In this document: positions 29,609 to 39,065 of the stretch, piece after piece | Layout: the number at the start of each line of letters is the position of its first letter | How positions within the stretch are numbered: the first letter of the stretch is position 1 | Assembly (NCBI RefSeq): GCF_036924645.1 | Contig: NZ_JAZHRX010000001.1 | Coordinates: 3,933,501-3,997,500 of the forward strand | Direction of reading: 5' to 3' | Origin: Bradyrhizobium sp. AZCC 2176 | Lineage (GTDB): Bacteria; Pseudomonadota; Alphaproteobacteria; Rhizobiales; Xanthobacteraceae | DNA length: 64,000 nucleotides | Position numbers and translations under genes: made by a program | Notes under the pieces: generated by a model | What the model saw: the letters and a program-made list of their open reading frames with translations, nothing else | Database searches by the model: none | What the model was told of the DNA's origin: nothing

Positions 29609-31023
29609 TGGACGTACCCTTCCCGCTGCTCTCAGCCCCAGGTGGACAACGACCGCAAGTCGCGGGCGGACGGCTGATTAATTGCTATCCAGAAACGCTG
29701 CCGGCGACCGCTGGCAAGCCTTACGCCTACTGGCGGGTGCCGGGCCTGGGCGTGTGGGCAACCGCTCCTAGTGGCCGCTATCGCGGCGGGCTGTTGGTTG
29801 CTGGCACGTTCTACGCCGTCTTTGGCACCACCGTTTACAGCTATACCGCTGCCGGCGGCGAGGGCGTGGCGATTGCCGGCTCGGTCCCCGGCACGGGCTG
29901 GGTTTCGATGGCGGCCAACATGGCCTCACCGGCCAACGTCGTGCTGGTTTCTCCCGGTATCGGCGCCTTCATCATCAACGCCACGCCAGCGGTTGCGAAC
30001 TATCCCGACGCGAATATCGGGCAACCGAACTATGTGCTCTATCATCAAAGCTTTTTCGTTTTTACCTATGGCAACGGCCAGACCCGAACCAGCAATCCGC
30101 AATCGACCGTTATCAACACCCAGAACGTTGCCACCGCTGAAAACAAGGCGGACACGCTTTATCGGCCTATTCCGCTCGGTAACGGGCAATTGTTGCTGGC
30201 CGGCGCCAACACGATCGAAGTCTGGGGCGGCTTAAACGATACCGGCTATCCGTTCTCCTATGTTGCGACGATCCCGCGCGGCATTGCTGGGCCGCAGGCG
30301 ATTGCCGGCAATGAAGATGGCTGGGGCAAGGGCCTGTTCATCGTCGGCGACGACAACAAGGTATCGACGCTTTCAGGCTACACGCCAACGCCGATTTCCA
30401 CGCCCGATCTGGATCGGCTGATCGAGAAAGAGGCTGACAAAACCAAGATCAGCATTGGCGTCTATGTGTCGCGCGGGCATGGCTTTGTCGTGGTGCAGGG
30501 GCCAACGTGGTGTTGGGAGTACGATACGACCCTAACCTCATGGCACGAGCGCCGCTCGCACCTCAAGGAATACTGGCGCGGCTATCAGCCGATCTACGTG
30601 TTCGGCAAGTGGCTGTGTGGCGATACCGATAGCGCTTCGCTCGCCGTGATCGATGGCAACCTGCACAAGGAATTCGGTCAGCCGCTGCGGATGCGGATCG
30701 AGACGGGACCGCTCGGCGCCTTCCCCAATGCGGTGCGCGTCAACACGATCGAACTTTACATGACCAAGGGCGCGTCCAATGCGCTTGGCGCCGTGGACGA
30801 AATCGACGCGATGCTTGAAGTGGCGATTTCGCGCGACGGCGGCCAATCCTTCACCAAGCCGCGCCAACTCAAGATTGGTCAACAGTCCCTAACCAATCGG
30901 CGTGCGCGTGCATCGATCTGGGGACAGGCCGAAATCCAGGGCGTGCGCTGGCGCTTCGATGAAAGCGCCGGGGTCAATTTCGGCTTCATGGGTGCCGATA
31001 TGCTGGCGGACAAGCTGCGATGA
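29608..31023 (+). CDS. Packaged-DNA stabilisation protein, P22 gp10-like
   Basis: 471 residues from ATG 29608. The start MDVPFPLLSAPGGQRPQVAG, GRLINCYPETLPA, WRVPGLGVWATAPSGRYRGG, LLLAGANTIEVWGGLND and HGFVVVQGPTWCWEYDTTL follow the gp10 (phage stabilisation) family, a beta-propeller-like protein of the tail hub that plugs the portal channel. Confirms the P22-like short-tail type. Confidence 0.85.
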   Translation: MDVPFPLLSAPGGQRPQVAGGRLINCYPETLPATAGKPYAYWRVPGLGVWATAPSGRYRGGLLVAGTFYAVFGTTVYSYTAAGGEGVAIAGSVPGTGWVSMAANMASPANVVLVSPGIGAFIINATPAVANYPDANIGQPNYVLYHQSFFVFTYGNGQTRTSNPQSTVINTQNVATAENKADTLYRPIPLGNGQLLLAGANTIEVWGGLNDTGYPFSYVATIPRGIAGPQAIAGNEDGWGKGLFIVGDDNKVSTLSGYTPTPISTPDLDRLIEKEADKTKISIGVYVSRGHGFVVVQGPTWCWEYDTTLTSWHERRSHLKEYWRGYQPIYVFGKWLCGDTDSASLAVIDGNLHKEFGQPLRMRIETGPLGAFPNAVRVNTIELYMTKGASNALGAVDEIDAMLEVAISRDGGQSFTKPRQLKIGQQSLTNRRARASIWGQAEIQGVRWRFDESAGVNFGFMGADMLADKLR

Positions 31024-31214
31024 CGAAAATTCTTTTCCCTGCGCAAAACGTCAAGGTCGATACGCCGGAGGGCGTTGATCCCGACTGGTACGGGAAGCTG
31101 AAACAACTCGAAAGCTTCATCAACCTGTTTTCGGAAGTGAACCCGAAAGCGCTGACCGCCAATCAAACGCTGCGCTGGGACGCCACCAAAAAGAAGTTTG
31201 TACCGGGAGCCTAA
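31020..31214 (+). CDS. Small hypothetical virion-module protein
   Basis: 64 residues from ATG 31020, overlapping the gp10-like stop. DWYGKLKQLESFINLFSEVN and LRWDATKKKFVPGA. Similar short proteins occur before ejection genes. Function unknown. Confidence 0.6.
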   Translation: MTKILFPAQNVKVDTPEGVDPDWYGKLKQLESFINLFSEVNPKALTANQTLRWDATKKKFVPGA

Positions 31215-31217
31215 CTG

Positions 31218-31970
31218 ATGGCAGGCTTTTTTGACACGCTATTCGGCGGCGGCGCCGAAAAGGAAGCAGCGGAGAAAAACCGCGCGCTCACGGGTGCCTA
31301 TGGTCAAGAGGCGCAGGGCTATCTCACGTCCGGCTACAACACCGGCACCGAAGCGCTCAATAAGGCGATCGGCGCCTATGATCCGCTCGCCGCGCTCGGC
31401 AGCAAGTATTCTGGCGCGTCCGATATTCTCCTGGGCGCGCTCGGCGTCGGCGGTCCGGAAGCGATAGCAAAATCGCGAGCGGCGTTCACCAATGCGCCGG
31501 GCTACGAGGGCGCAATCGATGCCGGCCTGGATGTCATCAACCGGCGGCGCGGCGTTGGCGGCATGTACTATTCCGGCAATGCCGATCAGGATGCGCAGAC
31601 CTTCGGCCAAAACTTGCAAAATCAACAGTACAATACCTGGCTGTCCAATCTGGCGAACGCCGGCCAGACCGGCGCCAGCATCATGGGCTCGGCGGCTGCC
31701 GGGCAGGCGGGCGGCTATGGCTCGCTGGCCAATCTGGCGCAGACCTATTCGCAAAATCAGACCGGCGTCGCCGGCAACGTGCTTTCCGGCAACGTAAACG
31801 CCAACAACTTGCAGGCCGCAGGCGAGGCGGCGGGCGCCAAAAACCTGCTCGGCGCTGGTCTATCGCTGGCATCGTTGGCCCTGGGTGGCGGCGGCGGCGG
31901 GCTCGGCTCGTCGCTGTTCAAGGGTGCCGGCAACCTATTCTTCGGCGGTGGCAGCCCGTCAGGATATTGA
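31218..31970 (+). CDS. Ejection protein, P22 gp7-like
   Basis: 250 residues from ATG 31218. MAGFFDTLFGGGAEKEAAEK, then Ala/Gly/Gln-rich helices (AFTNAPGYEGAIDAGLDVIN, GGMYYSGNADQDAQTF) and a glycine-rich hydrophobic end. It follows the gp10-like gene as gp7 follows in P22. Such proteins enter the cell with the DNA and help it cross the envelope. Confidence 0.72.
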   Translation: MAGFFDTLFGGGAEKEAAEKNRALTGAYGQEAQGYLTSGYNTGTEALNKAIGAYDPLAALGSKYSGASDILLGALGVGGPEAIAKSRAAFTNAPGYEGAIDAGLDVINRRRGVGGMYYSGNADQDAQTFGQNLQNQQYNTWLSNLANAGQTGASIMGSAAAGQAGGYGSLANLAQTYSQNQTGVAGNVLSGNVNANNLQAAGEAAGAKNLLGAGLSLASLALGGGGGGLGSSLFKGAGNLFFGGGSPSGY

Positions 31971-31973
31971 GCC

Positions 31974-33425
31974 ATGGCTATCGCACCGATCCACTATCAG
32001 CAACAGCAGGCTTTCAGCGGCGGCATCGATTGGTCGCCACTGTCGAACCTTGGCAACGTCTATCGCGAGGCGCAAAACCGCGATCGGCTGTCCGACCTCG
32101 GCAAGAAACTATCGACCGGCGAAATCAGCTATCGCGAGGCGGCGGGTAAGGTTGCCGATATGGGCGACATCAATTCGACGCTGAAATTTCTGGCGCTGGG
32201 CGAACAGCAGCGAAAGGAAGGCCTCGCCCGTCAGGCTGCCGCCGAATTCAACAGCAGCGTTGGCGGCATGCTGGGCGGTCAGCCATCGGCAGCCCGCACG
32301 ATCGCGGCGCCGCCCGAAGTCGCGGTTAACCCAACGCCTGGATTGGTCCCCAATGCGGCGGCCGACGAACCGCCGCCGCCTCGGCGCGTCGCGGCATTGC
32401 CGCCAGAACCCGATACCGGGATCATCCGGACCAATCCCGATGGTACGATCGCGGGCAACCTGACTGCGCCCGCAGCGCCGCCCGTGCCCGCAGCAGCGCC
32501 CGGAGCCCCGGCGCCCGCTGCGGAGTCGGCGCCCAGCTTCGACCAACGGTTTGCGGCGTCGCGTCCGTCCGGCGTGGCGCCGGCCCAGCAGACCATTGCG
32601 CAGGCATCTTCCCAGGGGCCGACGCTAGCGCATGTTCCGGTCCTGTTGCGGGCGCTGACCAATCCTGATCTGCCGGAAGATCAAAAGGGCATCGCCAAGG
32701 AATTGTTCAAGCGTGCGCTCGATGATGCCAAGCCACCGGAGCGAATTCAGTTTCTCAATCAGTTGGCGGCGCAGAGCGGGTTCAAGGGCACGCCGCTTGA
32801 ACTAGAAATGATGCTGCGGAAATCCGGCGCCACCAATGTCAATGTTGGCACAGAGGGGCAGACGGCCTTTGCCAAGGAAGGCGGTCAGGTTCTTGCGAAA
32901 CGATTTGGAAAGATCAGCGAGGAAGGCGAAAGCGCTACCGCCGATCTGGCGATGCTTGAGCAGATGCGCGACTTGCGCCAAGTCATCAAGACCGGCGGCA
33001 CAGCGGCAACGCAGGCATGGCTCGCCGAACACGGTATCAAGGTCGGCAAGAACGTGGGCGCAATCGAAGCCTATACCTCCATCGTCAACAAGATGACGCC
33101 GACCCAGCGCGTCCCCGGTTCGGGCACCACTTCGGATTTCGACGCCAAGATGTTCAAGAGCGGATTGACCCGGCTCATCAACACCCCGGAGGGCAACGCT
33201 ATCATCGATGCGACCTTGACCGGGCTTGCAGAGCATAAGGTTGAACGCGCGCGAATTGCCGAATTGGCGCTTGCGGGCGAGATTGATGTTAAGGAAGCCA
33301 ACCGGCGCTTCCAGGCGCTGCCGAACCCCTATGAGCGCTTCAAGGCGTTTGCAAAAGCGGGGTTCAAGCCGCCAGCAGCAGCGCCGGCAGCGTCAGATGG
33401 CTGGTCCGTTGAACGGGTGCCGTAA
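31974..33425 (+). CDS. Virion/ejection protein, P22 gp20-like by position
   Basis: 483 residues from ATG 31974. The N-terminal helical part (LSDLGKKLSTGEISYREAAG, LKFLALGEQQRKEGL) is followed by a long Pro/Ala-rich disordered segment (about 105-215) and a helical C-terminal half with repeats of polar helices. The middle of three ejection-type genes. Its stop overlaps the next ATG (TAATG). Confidence 0.65.
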   Translation: MAIAPIHYQQQQAFSGGIDWSPLSNLGNVYREAQNRDRLSDLGKKLSTGEISYREAAGKVADMGDINSTLKFLALGEQQRKEGLARQAAAEFNSSVGGMLGGQPSAARTIAAPPEVAVNPTPGLVPNAAADEPPPPRRVAALPPEPDTGIIRTNPDGTIAGNLTAPAAPPVPAAAPGAPAPAAESAPSFDQRFAASRPSGVAPAQQTIAQASSQGPTLAHVPVLLRALTNPDLPEDQKGIAKELFKRALDDAKPPERIQFLNQLAAQSGFKGTPLELEMMLRKSGATNVNVGTEGQTAFAKEGGQVLAKRFGKISEEGESATADLAMLEQMRDLRQVIKTGGTAATQAWLAEHGIKVGKNVGAIEAYTSIVNKMTPTQRVPGSGTTSDFDAKMFKSGLTRLINTPEGNAIIDATLTGLAEHKVERARIAELALAGEIDVKEANRRFQALPNPYERFKAFAKAGFKPPAAAPAASDGWSVERVP

Positions 33426-35581
33426 TGCCTAGCTATATCGTTACCGGGCCGGATGGCGCGAAGTATCGAGTCAACGCCCCAGAAGGCGCGAGCGAAGCCG
33501 ACGCGATCAGCTACGCGCAAAAAAATCTTGCTGCGCCGGCGCCAACCGGGCCGACCGGGGGACTGAAACGCGTCTACATCACTGGCGAGCCGCCAGCGGC
33601 CGAAGCGGGCGGTGACGACCTCATGAGCATTGCCGCTGACGCGGTGAAGTCGTTGGGGATTGGCACGGTCAAGGGCGGTATCGGCCTCGTCGGCGCGGCG
33701 GGCGACGTTCGCGGCTTGGCGTCGAAGGGGCTCGACGCTGCCGGCGAATATCTCGGCGTTTCTCCCGAAACGATTTCGAGGGGGAAGGAAGCCGCCTATA
33801 ACGCGGCGCAGTATTTTCCGACAGGGCAGGTATTGTCGCGGGCGCCGTCATCTGGCGACATTCAGCAGCGGATCGAACAGACGACCGGTGAATTCTATCA
33901 GCCGCAAACCAAGGTCGGCGAGTATGCGCAGACCGTTGGCGAATTCCTGCCAGCCGCCGTTGGTGGCCAAGCTGGACTAGCCGGCCGCGCCGCGCGCGTG
34001 CTCGCCCCAGCGCTTACCAGTGAAACCTTTGGGCAGGTTACCAAGGGCGAGCCGATTGAACCGCTGGCGCGCTTCCTGGGCGCGCTGACGGGCGGCGGCG
34101 CGCAAGCGCTTCTGTCGCGGCCGAACACCACGCGGGCTGTGCTTGAAAACCAATTGCCGCGCGGTGTCACGCCGCAAATGGTCGATCAGGCCGACGTGCT
34201 GATGCAGGATGCCGCCCAGCGCGGCGTGCAATTGACGTGGCCGGAAGCCTTGAGCCAAGTTGCCGGCCGTCCGGTGCTAACTGATCTGCAACGCCACCTT
34301 GAAGCGTCGGCGCGATCGGCACCGCAGATGCAGGATTTCTTTGCCGGGCGTCCGCAGCAGGTGCAGCGTGCGGTCGAAGCCGAAGCGGCCAATCTGTCGC
34401 CTGGGCCGCCGCCGGTTGCGCCGTCCACCATTGGGCCGGCAGTGCGGGACGCTGCCGGCGAAACGGTGCAGGGCGTGCGCAATGCCATCACGACGGCGAC
34501 AAGGCCGCTCTATGACGCGGCCGGACAGCATTTGGTGCCGCCTCGGGTTCATGCGGCGATGATGGATGACGCGTTGTTTGCGGAAACCGTCAACGAAATT
34601 CGCAACACGCCCGCGCTCAATGCCGTGGTCCGTGCGGCCAGCGATCGATCGGTGGCAATGTATGATGCCGTCGCCAAGCGGTTGGAAGAGCGCGCCCGTG
34701 CAGCGGCGTCGCCGCTCAATCCCGATGCCAGCCAGTTGGTTTCTTCGACTACGGGCAGCCTGGGCGGCGGCATCAAGGACGTGGCGATTGCGGCCGAACG
34801 TGCCGCGACGCAGGGGCCAAGCGCTTATGAGGCAGCGCTGGCGCGTCAGACTGAACTGCGCGAACGCTATCTCAATCCGCTACTGGAAGGCCATCCATTG
34901 GGCCGGCTGGCGAAAGAGAACACGACGACCAAGAAGGCGATTGAAATCCTGTTTCCCAGGCAGCCCGTAGCGCGGACCGAACAAGAGGTTAGCGAGGCGG
35001 TGCGCGCGGTGGCGAACCGAAGTCCAAAAGCCGCGTCCGATCTGGTTCGCGCCCATGTCGAAACCGCATTCGATCAGGCGGCGAGGGATTTGCAGAGCGG
35101 GCCTAATCAAGCCGGCGGCGCCAAATTCCGCGCGCTGATCGCCGGCAGCGGCCAGCAGCGCGCCAATTTGCAGGCGGCGGTTGAAGCGTTGCCAAACGGT
35201 GCGGACCGCTGGCGCGGCTTTAATCGCTTGCTCGATGTTTTGGAAGCGACCGGGACGCGGCAGAACATCGGATCGAGAACCGCCTACAATCAGGAAATCC
35301 AGCAGGCGATGGGAACGGCGGGCGGCGTGGTGCCGACGCTGGCAAAGAGCGGCGGCAGTCCAACCCAATTCTTCAAGCCGCTCGTTGACAAATATGAGCT
35401 ATGGCGATCGGGCCGGCAGCTAGGGCAACTCGCGACGGCGATCACCGATCGGAATACCGGGGGGATGCTTCGGGAGTTGGCGCGGCTCAATCCAACCTCG
35501 CGGCGTGCTGCCGATGTCTCGCGGCGGTTGGTCGCTTACCTCAATGCGTCGCGCCCACAAGCGGAGCAACCAACTCAATAG
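33425..35581 (+). CDS. Large virion/ejection protein, P22 gp16-like by position
   Basis: 718 residues from ATG 33425. N-terminal motif YIVTGPDGAKYRVNAPEGA, SEADAISYAQKNLAA, common at the start of podoviral internal proteins. Then hydrophobic Gly/Ala stretches and long helices with many Arg/Gln. No lysozyme motif was seen. Third ejection-type protein. A minus-strand gene overlaps its 3' end. Confidence 0.68.
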   Translation: MPSYIVTGPDGAKYRVNAPEGASEADAISYAQKNLAAPAPTGPTGGLKRVYITGEPPAAEAGGDDLMSIAADAVKSLGIGTVKGGIGLVGAAGDVRGLASKGLDAAGEYLGVSPETISRGKEAAYNAAQYFPTGQVLSRAPSSGDIQQRIEQTTGEFYQPQTKVGEYAQTVGEFLPAAVGGQAGLAGRAARVLAPALTSETFGQVTKGEPIEPLARFLGALTGGGAQALLSRPNTTRAVLENQLPRGVTPQMVDQADVLMQDAAQRGVQLTWPEALSQVAGRPVLTDLQRHLEASARSAPQMQDFFAGRPQQVQRAVEAEAANLSPGPPPVAPSTIGPAVRDAAGETVQGVRNAITTATRPLYDAAGQHLVPPRVHAAMMDDALFAETVNEIRNTPALNAVVRAASDRSVAMYDAVAKRLEERARAAASPLNPDASQLVSSTTGSLGGGIKDVAIAAERAATQGPSAYEAALARQTELRERYLNPLLEGHPLGRLAKENTTTKKAIEILFPRQPVARTEQEVSEAVRAVANRSPKAASDLVRAHVETAFDQAARDLQSGPNQAGGAKFRALIAGSGQQRANLQAAVEALPNGADRWRGFNRLLDVLEATGTRQNIGSRTAYNQEIQQAMGTAGGVVPTLAKSGGSPTQFFKPLVDKYELWRSGRQLGQLATAITDRNTGGMLRELARLNPTSRRAADVSRRLVAYLNASRPQAEQPTQ

Positions 35582-35719
35582 CAGCGTAGCGAACAGCGCT
35601 GCGCCCATTGAGACTAGCGCCGGGGCCATGCCGAACTGTCTGACATCGGCCCAGGTACTGATCCACCAAAAGGTCAGCCCGGCCACGGTGATCTGAAACA
35701 GCAACCAAAGAAACTGCAT
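35420..35719 (-). CDS. Antisense-oriented small membrane protein
   Basis: 99 residues from ATG 35719 with GAAAGGATT upstream. Two membrane helices (LWLLFQITVAGLTFWWIST and ALVSMGAALFATLLLSWLLRL) and a hydrophilic tail. The last 160 bp run opposite to the end of the large ejection gene. The plus-strand terminator at 35735 lies just upstream of its start. The helices, start site and length make it better than a chance frame. A lysogenic-conversion or exclusion role is possible but unproven. Confidence 0.6.
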   Translation of the reverse strand: MQFLWLLFQITVAGLTFWWISTWADVRQFGMAPALVSMGAALFATLLLSWLLRLWARRIEVSDQPPRDIGSTPRGWIEPRQLPKHPPGIPIGDRRRELP

Positions 35720-35734
35720 TCGAAATCCTTTCGA

Positions 35735-35759
35735 AACCCGCCCTCGTGGCGGGTTTTTT
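35735..35759 (+). terminator. Terminator after the ejection genes
   Basis: AACCCGCC (35735-35742), loop CTCGT, GGCGGGTT (35748-35755), then TTTT. Confidence 0.85.
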
Positions 35760-35772
35760 CGTGAGGGGAGCT

Positions 35773-36753
35773 ATGTCCGGTACAATACCCCTAAGCCTAA
35801 CACAACAATTCGATGAATTCGCGCAACCGCTTTCGGGTGGCCAGCTTTACATCATCCAGGCCGGAACCGTCGCGACGCCGCAGAACGCCTATGCGGATAG
35901 CGCGCTGACGATCCCGTTGCCAAACCCGATCCCGCTGGATGCGGCCGGGCGCATTCCGCAATTCTTTCTCGCCGATGGCCAGATCAAGGTCCGGCTGCAA
36001 GACAAGAACGGCTTGGTGCAACTCGCAGCCGACAACATTCTCGTCATCGGCCCTTCGGGCGGCGGCGGCGGTGGTGGCGGCGTCGATCCCACGACGGTTT
36101 GGGGGACTGGCGACCTCAAGGTGCGCTATGACATCGCCGTCATCGCCGGCTTTGTCCGCGCTAACGGGCGAACCATTGGCTCGTCCTTTTCCGGTGCGAC
36201 CGAATTGGCCGACGCCACGGCGCAGGCGCTGTTTCAACATCTTTGGCTGGTCGATAGCACGCTGCCGGTGATCCCGTCGCGCGGCGCGACCGCAGCGGCG
36301 GATTGGGCGGCGAACAAGCAGATCACGCTGCCGGACTGGCGCGGCTGCGCGCTAGCTGCGCTGGACGATATGGGCAACGCGGCGTCCGGGCGCCTGACAT
36401 CAACTTATTTCGGCGTGGCGCCAACCGTGCTCGGTGCGCGTGGCGGCCTGGAAAACAACGTCCTGACGACCGATAAAATGCCGGCGCACTATCACAGTGC
36501 CGGCATCTACGATCCGACACATAACCACAGCGTCAACAATCATTCTTATTGGACGACTGCTTCCGGCTCGGGTGTTGGCGGCGGCGGCGCTTTCGGCGTG
36601 GCCGGTACTACCAGCATTTCCATTAATGCCGCAGCAACGGGCGTTCGCGTCAACAGTAGCAACGGCCTCGACACGACCTACAGCACGGGCGGCGGCGGCG
36701 CACATGCCAACGTGCAGCCAACCAAACTTGCCACCATCTACATCAAGTTGTGA
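35773..36753 (+). CDS. Tail fibre / collar-domain protein
   Basis: 326 residues from ATG 35773. The N-terminal region (PLSLTQQFDEFAQPLSGGQL, YIIQAGTVATPQNAYADSAL, LPNPIPLDAAGRIPQFFLAD) is the common attachment domain of podoviral fibres. A Gly run is followed by a tail-collar-like domain (ITLPDWRGCALAALDDMGN) and TTDKMPAHYHSAGIYDPTHN, a His-rich stretch typical of collar fibres binding metal ions along the shaft. Likely part of host recognition. Confidence 0.82.
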   Translation: MSGTIPLSLTQQFDEFAQPLSGGQLYIIQAGTVATPQNAYADSALTIPLPNPIPLDAAGRIPQFFLADGQIKVRLQDKNGLVQLAADNILVIGPSGGGGGGGGVDPTTVWGTGDLKVRYDIAVIAGFVRANGRTIGSSFSGATELADATAQALFQHLWLVDSTLPVIPSRGATAAADWAANKQITLPDWRGCALAALDDMGNAASGRLTSTYFGVAPTVLGARGGLENNVLTTDKMPAHYHSAGIYDPTHNHSVNNHSYWTTASGSGVGGGGAFGVAGTTSISINAAATGVRVNSSNGLDTTYSTGGGGAHANVQPTKLATIYIKL

Positions 36754-36756
36754 CGC

Positions 36757-37101
36757 ATGGCCTACGCTGTCTCCTTCGAACAATCGAACACGGCGGATTG
36801 GAATTTCCAGTTTAGCGCAACCGATCTGGACACGAACGAGGTGATCGATTTTTCGGGCGCGACCGACATTTTGTTTGTGGTGGCCGATGACAATGGGGAG
36901 CGACTTAGAGCATCGCTCGCCAACGGCAAGATCACGCTTGAGTCGCCAACCGTGCTGGACGTTCGCATTCCTTTCGGCGAGATGGGCGGCCTTTGCGCCG
37001 GCAGTTACCAGATCGGCGCGGTTTATAAGGACGCGGCGGGCGACGTGAACCAACTGTTGACCGGGCGCCTGTCGGTCTACAACGGGATAGCGAAGCTATG
37101 A
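36757..37101 (+). CDS. Fibre-associated structural protein
   Basis: 114 residues from ATG 36757. Immunoglobulin-like beta pattern: WNFQFSATDLDTNEVIDFSG, ILFVVADDNGERLRASLANG, LDVRIPFGEMGGLCAGSYQI. Resembles small baseplate-upper or fibre accessory proteins. Overlaps the next gene by 4 bp. Confidence 0.65.
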   Translation: MAYAVSFEQSNTADWNFQFSATDLDTNEVIDFSGATDILFVVADDNGERLRASLANGKITLESPTVLDVRIPFGEMGGLCAGSYQIGAVYKDAAGDVNQLLTGRLSVYNGIAKL

Positions 37102-38372
37102 CGTTCAAGGTCGCCGTCACGCGCAGGCCCAGGCTTCAACTGGACGTTCTGCGCAAACCAACCTTGATGGCCAAAACCATCCCGACGACCCCCAGGCTCA
37201 ATCTGGATGTTCTGCGCAAGCCGACCCTAAAGGCCAAAATTATCCCGACGATCGCGGCCGAAGCAGTCGCGAGAAACTTCCTGAAAATCACCAAGGCCAA
37301 TGGCCGCTATACGTTTGATGTCGATTATTCGCTCCTTCAACAGGAAGCGATCGTTGACGCGGCGCTGGCCACTCTCGCGATCAGGGATCGCTCGGTTGGC
37401 TACTATAAGGAAGTCTCGGTATCGTCCTTGCTGGTAAGCAGTCTCGACGCCGATCTGCAAGCGATTGCCGCGTTATCAGGAACAGGCCTTGCGCGCCGCA
37501 CAGGTGCAAATGCGTGGTCGCTCGGGGCTGCGGTGACCAATGTTGAACTGGCGCAGATGCCCGCCTGGACGTTCAAGGCGAACGCAACAGCAGGCAGTGC
37601 CGCGCCGACCGACATCGCGATTGGCGGCCTCGCGAACAAGCCAGCGCCCACGACAGCCGATCTAGTCCTGATCCAAGATCAAGCGGCGGGTGGCGAGTGG
37701 AAGCAGACAACGTTGGGGCAACTCACTTCTGGCGTGATTTCCGGCGTTGCCAGCATCGGCGCCCAAACCGGAGCGCTCACGCTCAATGGTGGTAATCTGG
37801 CGTCAACGCTGTTGCCAGTCGTTCGATATGATGTCGCCCAGACGCTGACGGCAGGCGAAAAGACGCAAGCGCAGAGCAACATCGGCGCGCAGCCCGCCGG
37901 CAACTACCAAGCGGCGCTGGGATATACCCCGGTCAACAAGGCTGGCGACACGGTGACCGGATCGCTCACGATTTCCAGCGGCCACCTATCGGCCACCAAC
38001 GGCGTCGTTCATGCTGGCCCAATCGTGAGCGGCACTCCGGGCGACCTCAGTTCTGTGCGCGTCAGCGCTCCAACGACAGGCGTCATCTTCCTTGGCAACA
38101 CAGGCAGCCGTTACCTCTATTGGGACGGCTCCAATTACAACCTGCCGGGTGGTCCGTTGATCGCTAACGGGTACTACCAAGCGGTTGCCGTCCGTCTGGC
38201 CTACGCGGCCGACTACACGCATGCGCGCAATGCCGGATTAGCGGAGCCTTACGGCGGCTGTGTCCACACGGGCGCGTCAGGCCCCGACTTCTCCGGCAAC
38301 ATCGTTTTCCGCTATCGCTATCTGCAATACCAACTCAACAACGGCGGTTGGTACACAGCGAGCTATGTATGA
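37098..38372 (+). CDS. Tail fibre protein
   Basis: 424 residues from ATG 37098. The N-terminus has two copies of a 20-odd residue unit (PRLQLDVLRKPTLMAKTIP and PRLNLDVLRKPTLKAKIIP). Then fibre-type sequence: IAIGGLANKPAPTTADLVLI, SNIGAQPAGNYQAALGYTPV, NKAGDTVTGSLTISSG, the last two typical of shaft repeats before a C-terminal receptor-binding domain. Adhesin candidate. Confidence 0.78.
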   Translation: MTFKVAVTRRPRLQLDVLRKPTLMAKTIPTTPRLNLDVLRKPTLKAKIIPTIAAEAVARNFLKITKANGRYTFDVDYSLLQQEAIVDAALATLAIRDRSVGYYKEVSVSSLLVSSLDADLQAIAALSGTGLARRTGANAWSLGAAVTNVELAQMPAWTFKANATAGSAAPTDIAIGGLANKPAPTTADLVLIQDQAAGGEWKQTTLGQLTSGVISGVASIGAQTGALTLNGGNLASTLLPVVRYDVAQTLTAGEKTQAQSNIGAQPAGNYQAALGYTPVNKAGDTVTGSLTISSGHLSATNGVVHAGPIVSGTPGDLSSVRVSAPTTGVIFLGNTGSRYLYWDGSNYNLPGGPLIANGYYQAVAVRLAYAADYTHARNAGLAEPYGGCVHTGASGPDFSGNIVFRYRYLQYQLNNGGWYTASYV

Positions 38373-38929
38373 CGATCATCAACCACGGCTCATGGGTGCG
38401 CTACGTTCCTGACGTGTGGCCGGAAGGCCTTCCACCCAACATCATGTTCTGCAAGCGCGAAAGCGATGGCGTGGACTGGTACGACTTCATGCAGGGCGAT
38501 GCCATGGCGGCCGGATCGATCAAGGCCACCGTCTACAATGGCAAGGTGGGCGCCGCGACCCGCGATATCACTCTGCTATTTCCTCAAGCCGCTGTGTTGC
38601 TTGAAATCACGGACGATGATGTCGCGGACCCGCAAGCCTTTTATGGCGGCCTCATGTACGACCCCGTGGCCAACACGCTTACGGTGCCGCCGCCCATCGT
38701 CCCGCCGTTCGTCTCGCCCAAGCAAGCGCGCCTCGCGCTGTTGGCTGCCGGCTTGCTGGATCAGGTCGAAGCGGCTGTAGCGGCCGAAGGCCGCGCCACC
38801 CAGATCACTTGGGAATACGCCACGGAAGTCAATCGCACTGATCCGCTCATTGCGACGCTCGGCCAATCGCTCGGACTGACCGATGAAGCGATTGACCAAC
38901 TATTTCGGGACGCTTCCCAAATTCCCTAA
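38369..38929 (+). CDS. Fibre assembly or tip-associated protein
   Basis: 186 residues from ATG 38369, overlapping the fibre stop. VPDVWPEGLPPNIMFCKRES, DGVDWYDFMQGDAMAAGSIK, then a helical end (KQARLALLAAGLLDQVEAAV). The C-terminal half resembles tail-fibre assembly proteins. The exact role is not clear. Confidence 0.6.
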   Translation: MTIINHGSWVRYVPDVWPEGLPPNIMFCKRESDGVDWYDFMQGDAMAAGSIKATVYNGKVGAATRDITLLFPQAAVLLEITDDDVADPQAFYGGLMYDPVANTLTVPPPIVPPFVSPKQARLALLAAGLLDQVEAAVAAEGRATQITWEYATEVNRTDPLIATLGQSLGLTDEAIDQLFRDASQIP

Positions 38930-38939
38930 AGGATTAAAG

Positions 38940-39065
38940 ATGGCAGTCAGCCTTGCAAAGCTGCGAGATGCCAACTCGCGGCGTTGGACGGCGGCCACCC
39001 TAACCGCGGGCATCGGAGTTTGTGCCCGTAGCAAGGCGATTGGTCGCAGCGAAAGCGAGATATGA
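38940..39065 (+). pseudogene. Displaced N-terminus of the endolysin gene
   Basis: ATG 38940 opens a 41-codon frame. Its first 22 residues (MAVSLAKLRDANSRRWTAAT) read like the start of the lysozyme-like protein whose body is in another frame from about 39007. Removing one G from GGG at 39008-39010 would join the two into one frame. This could be a real mutation, a sequencing error or a programmed event. Confidence 0.55.
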
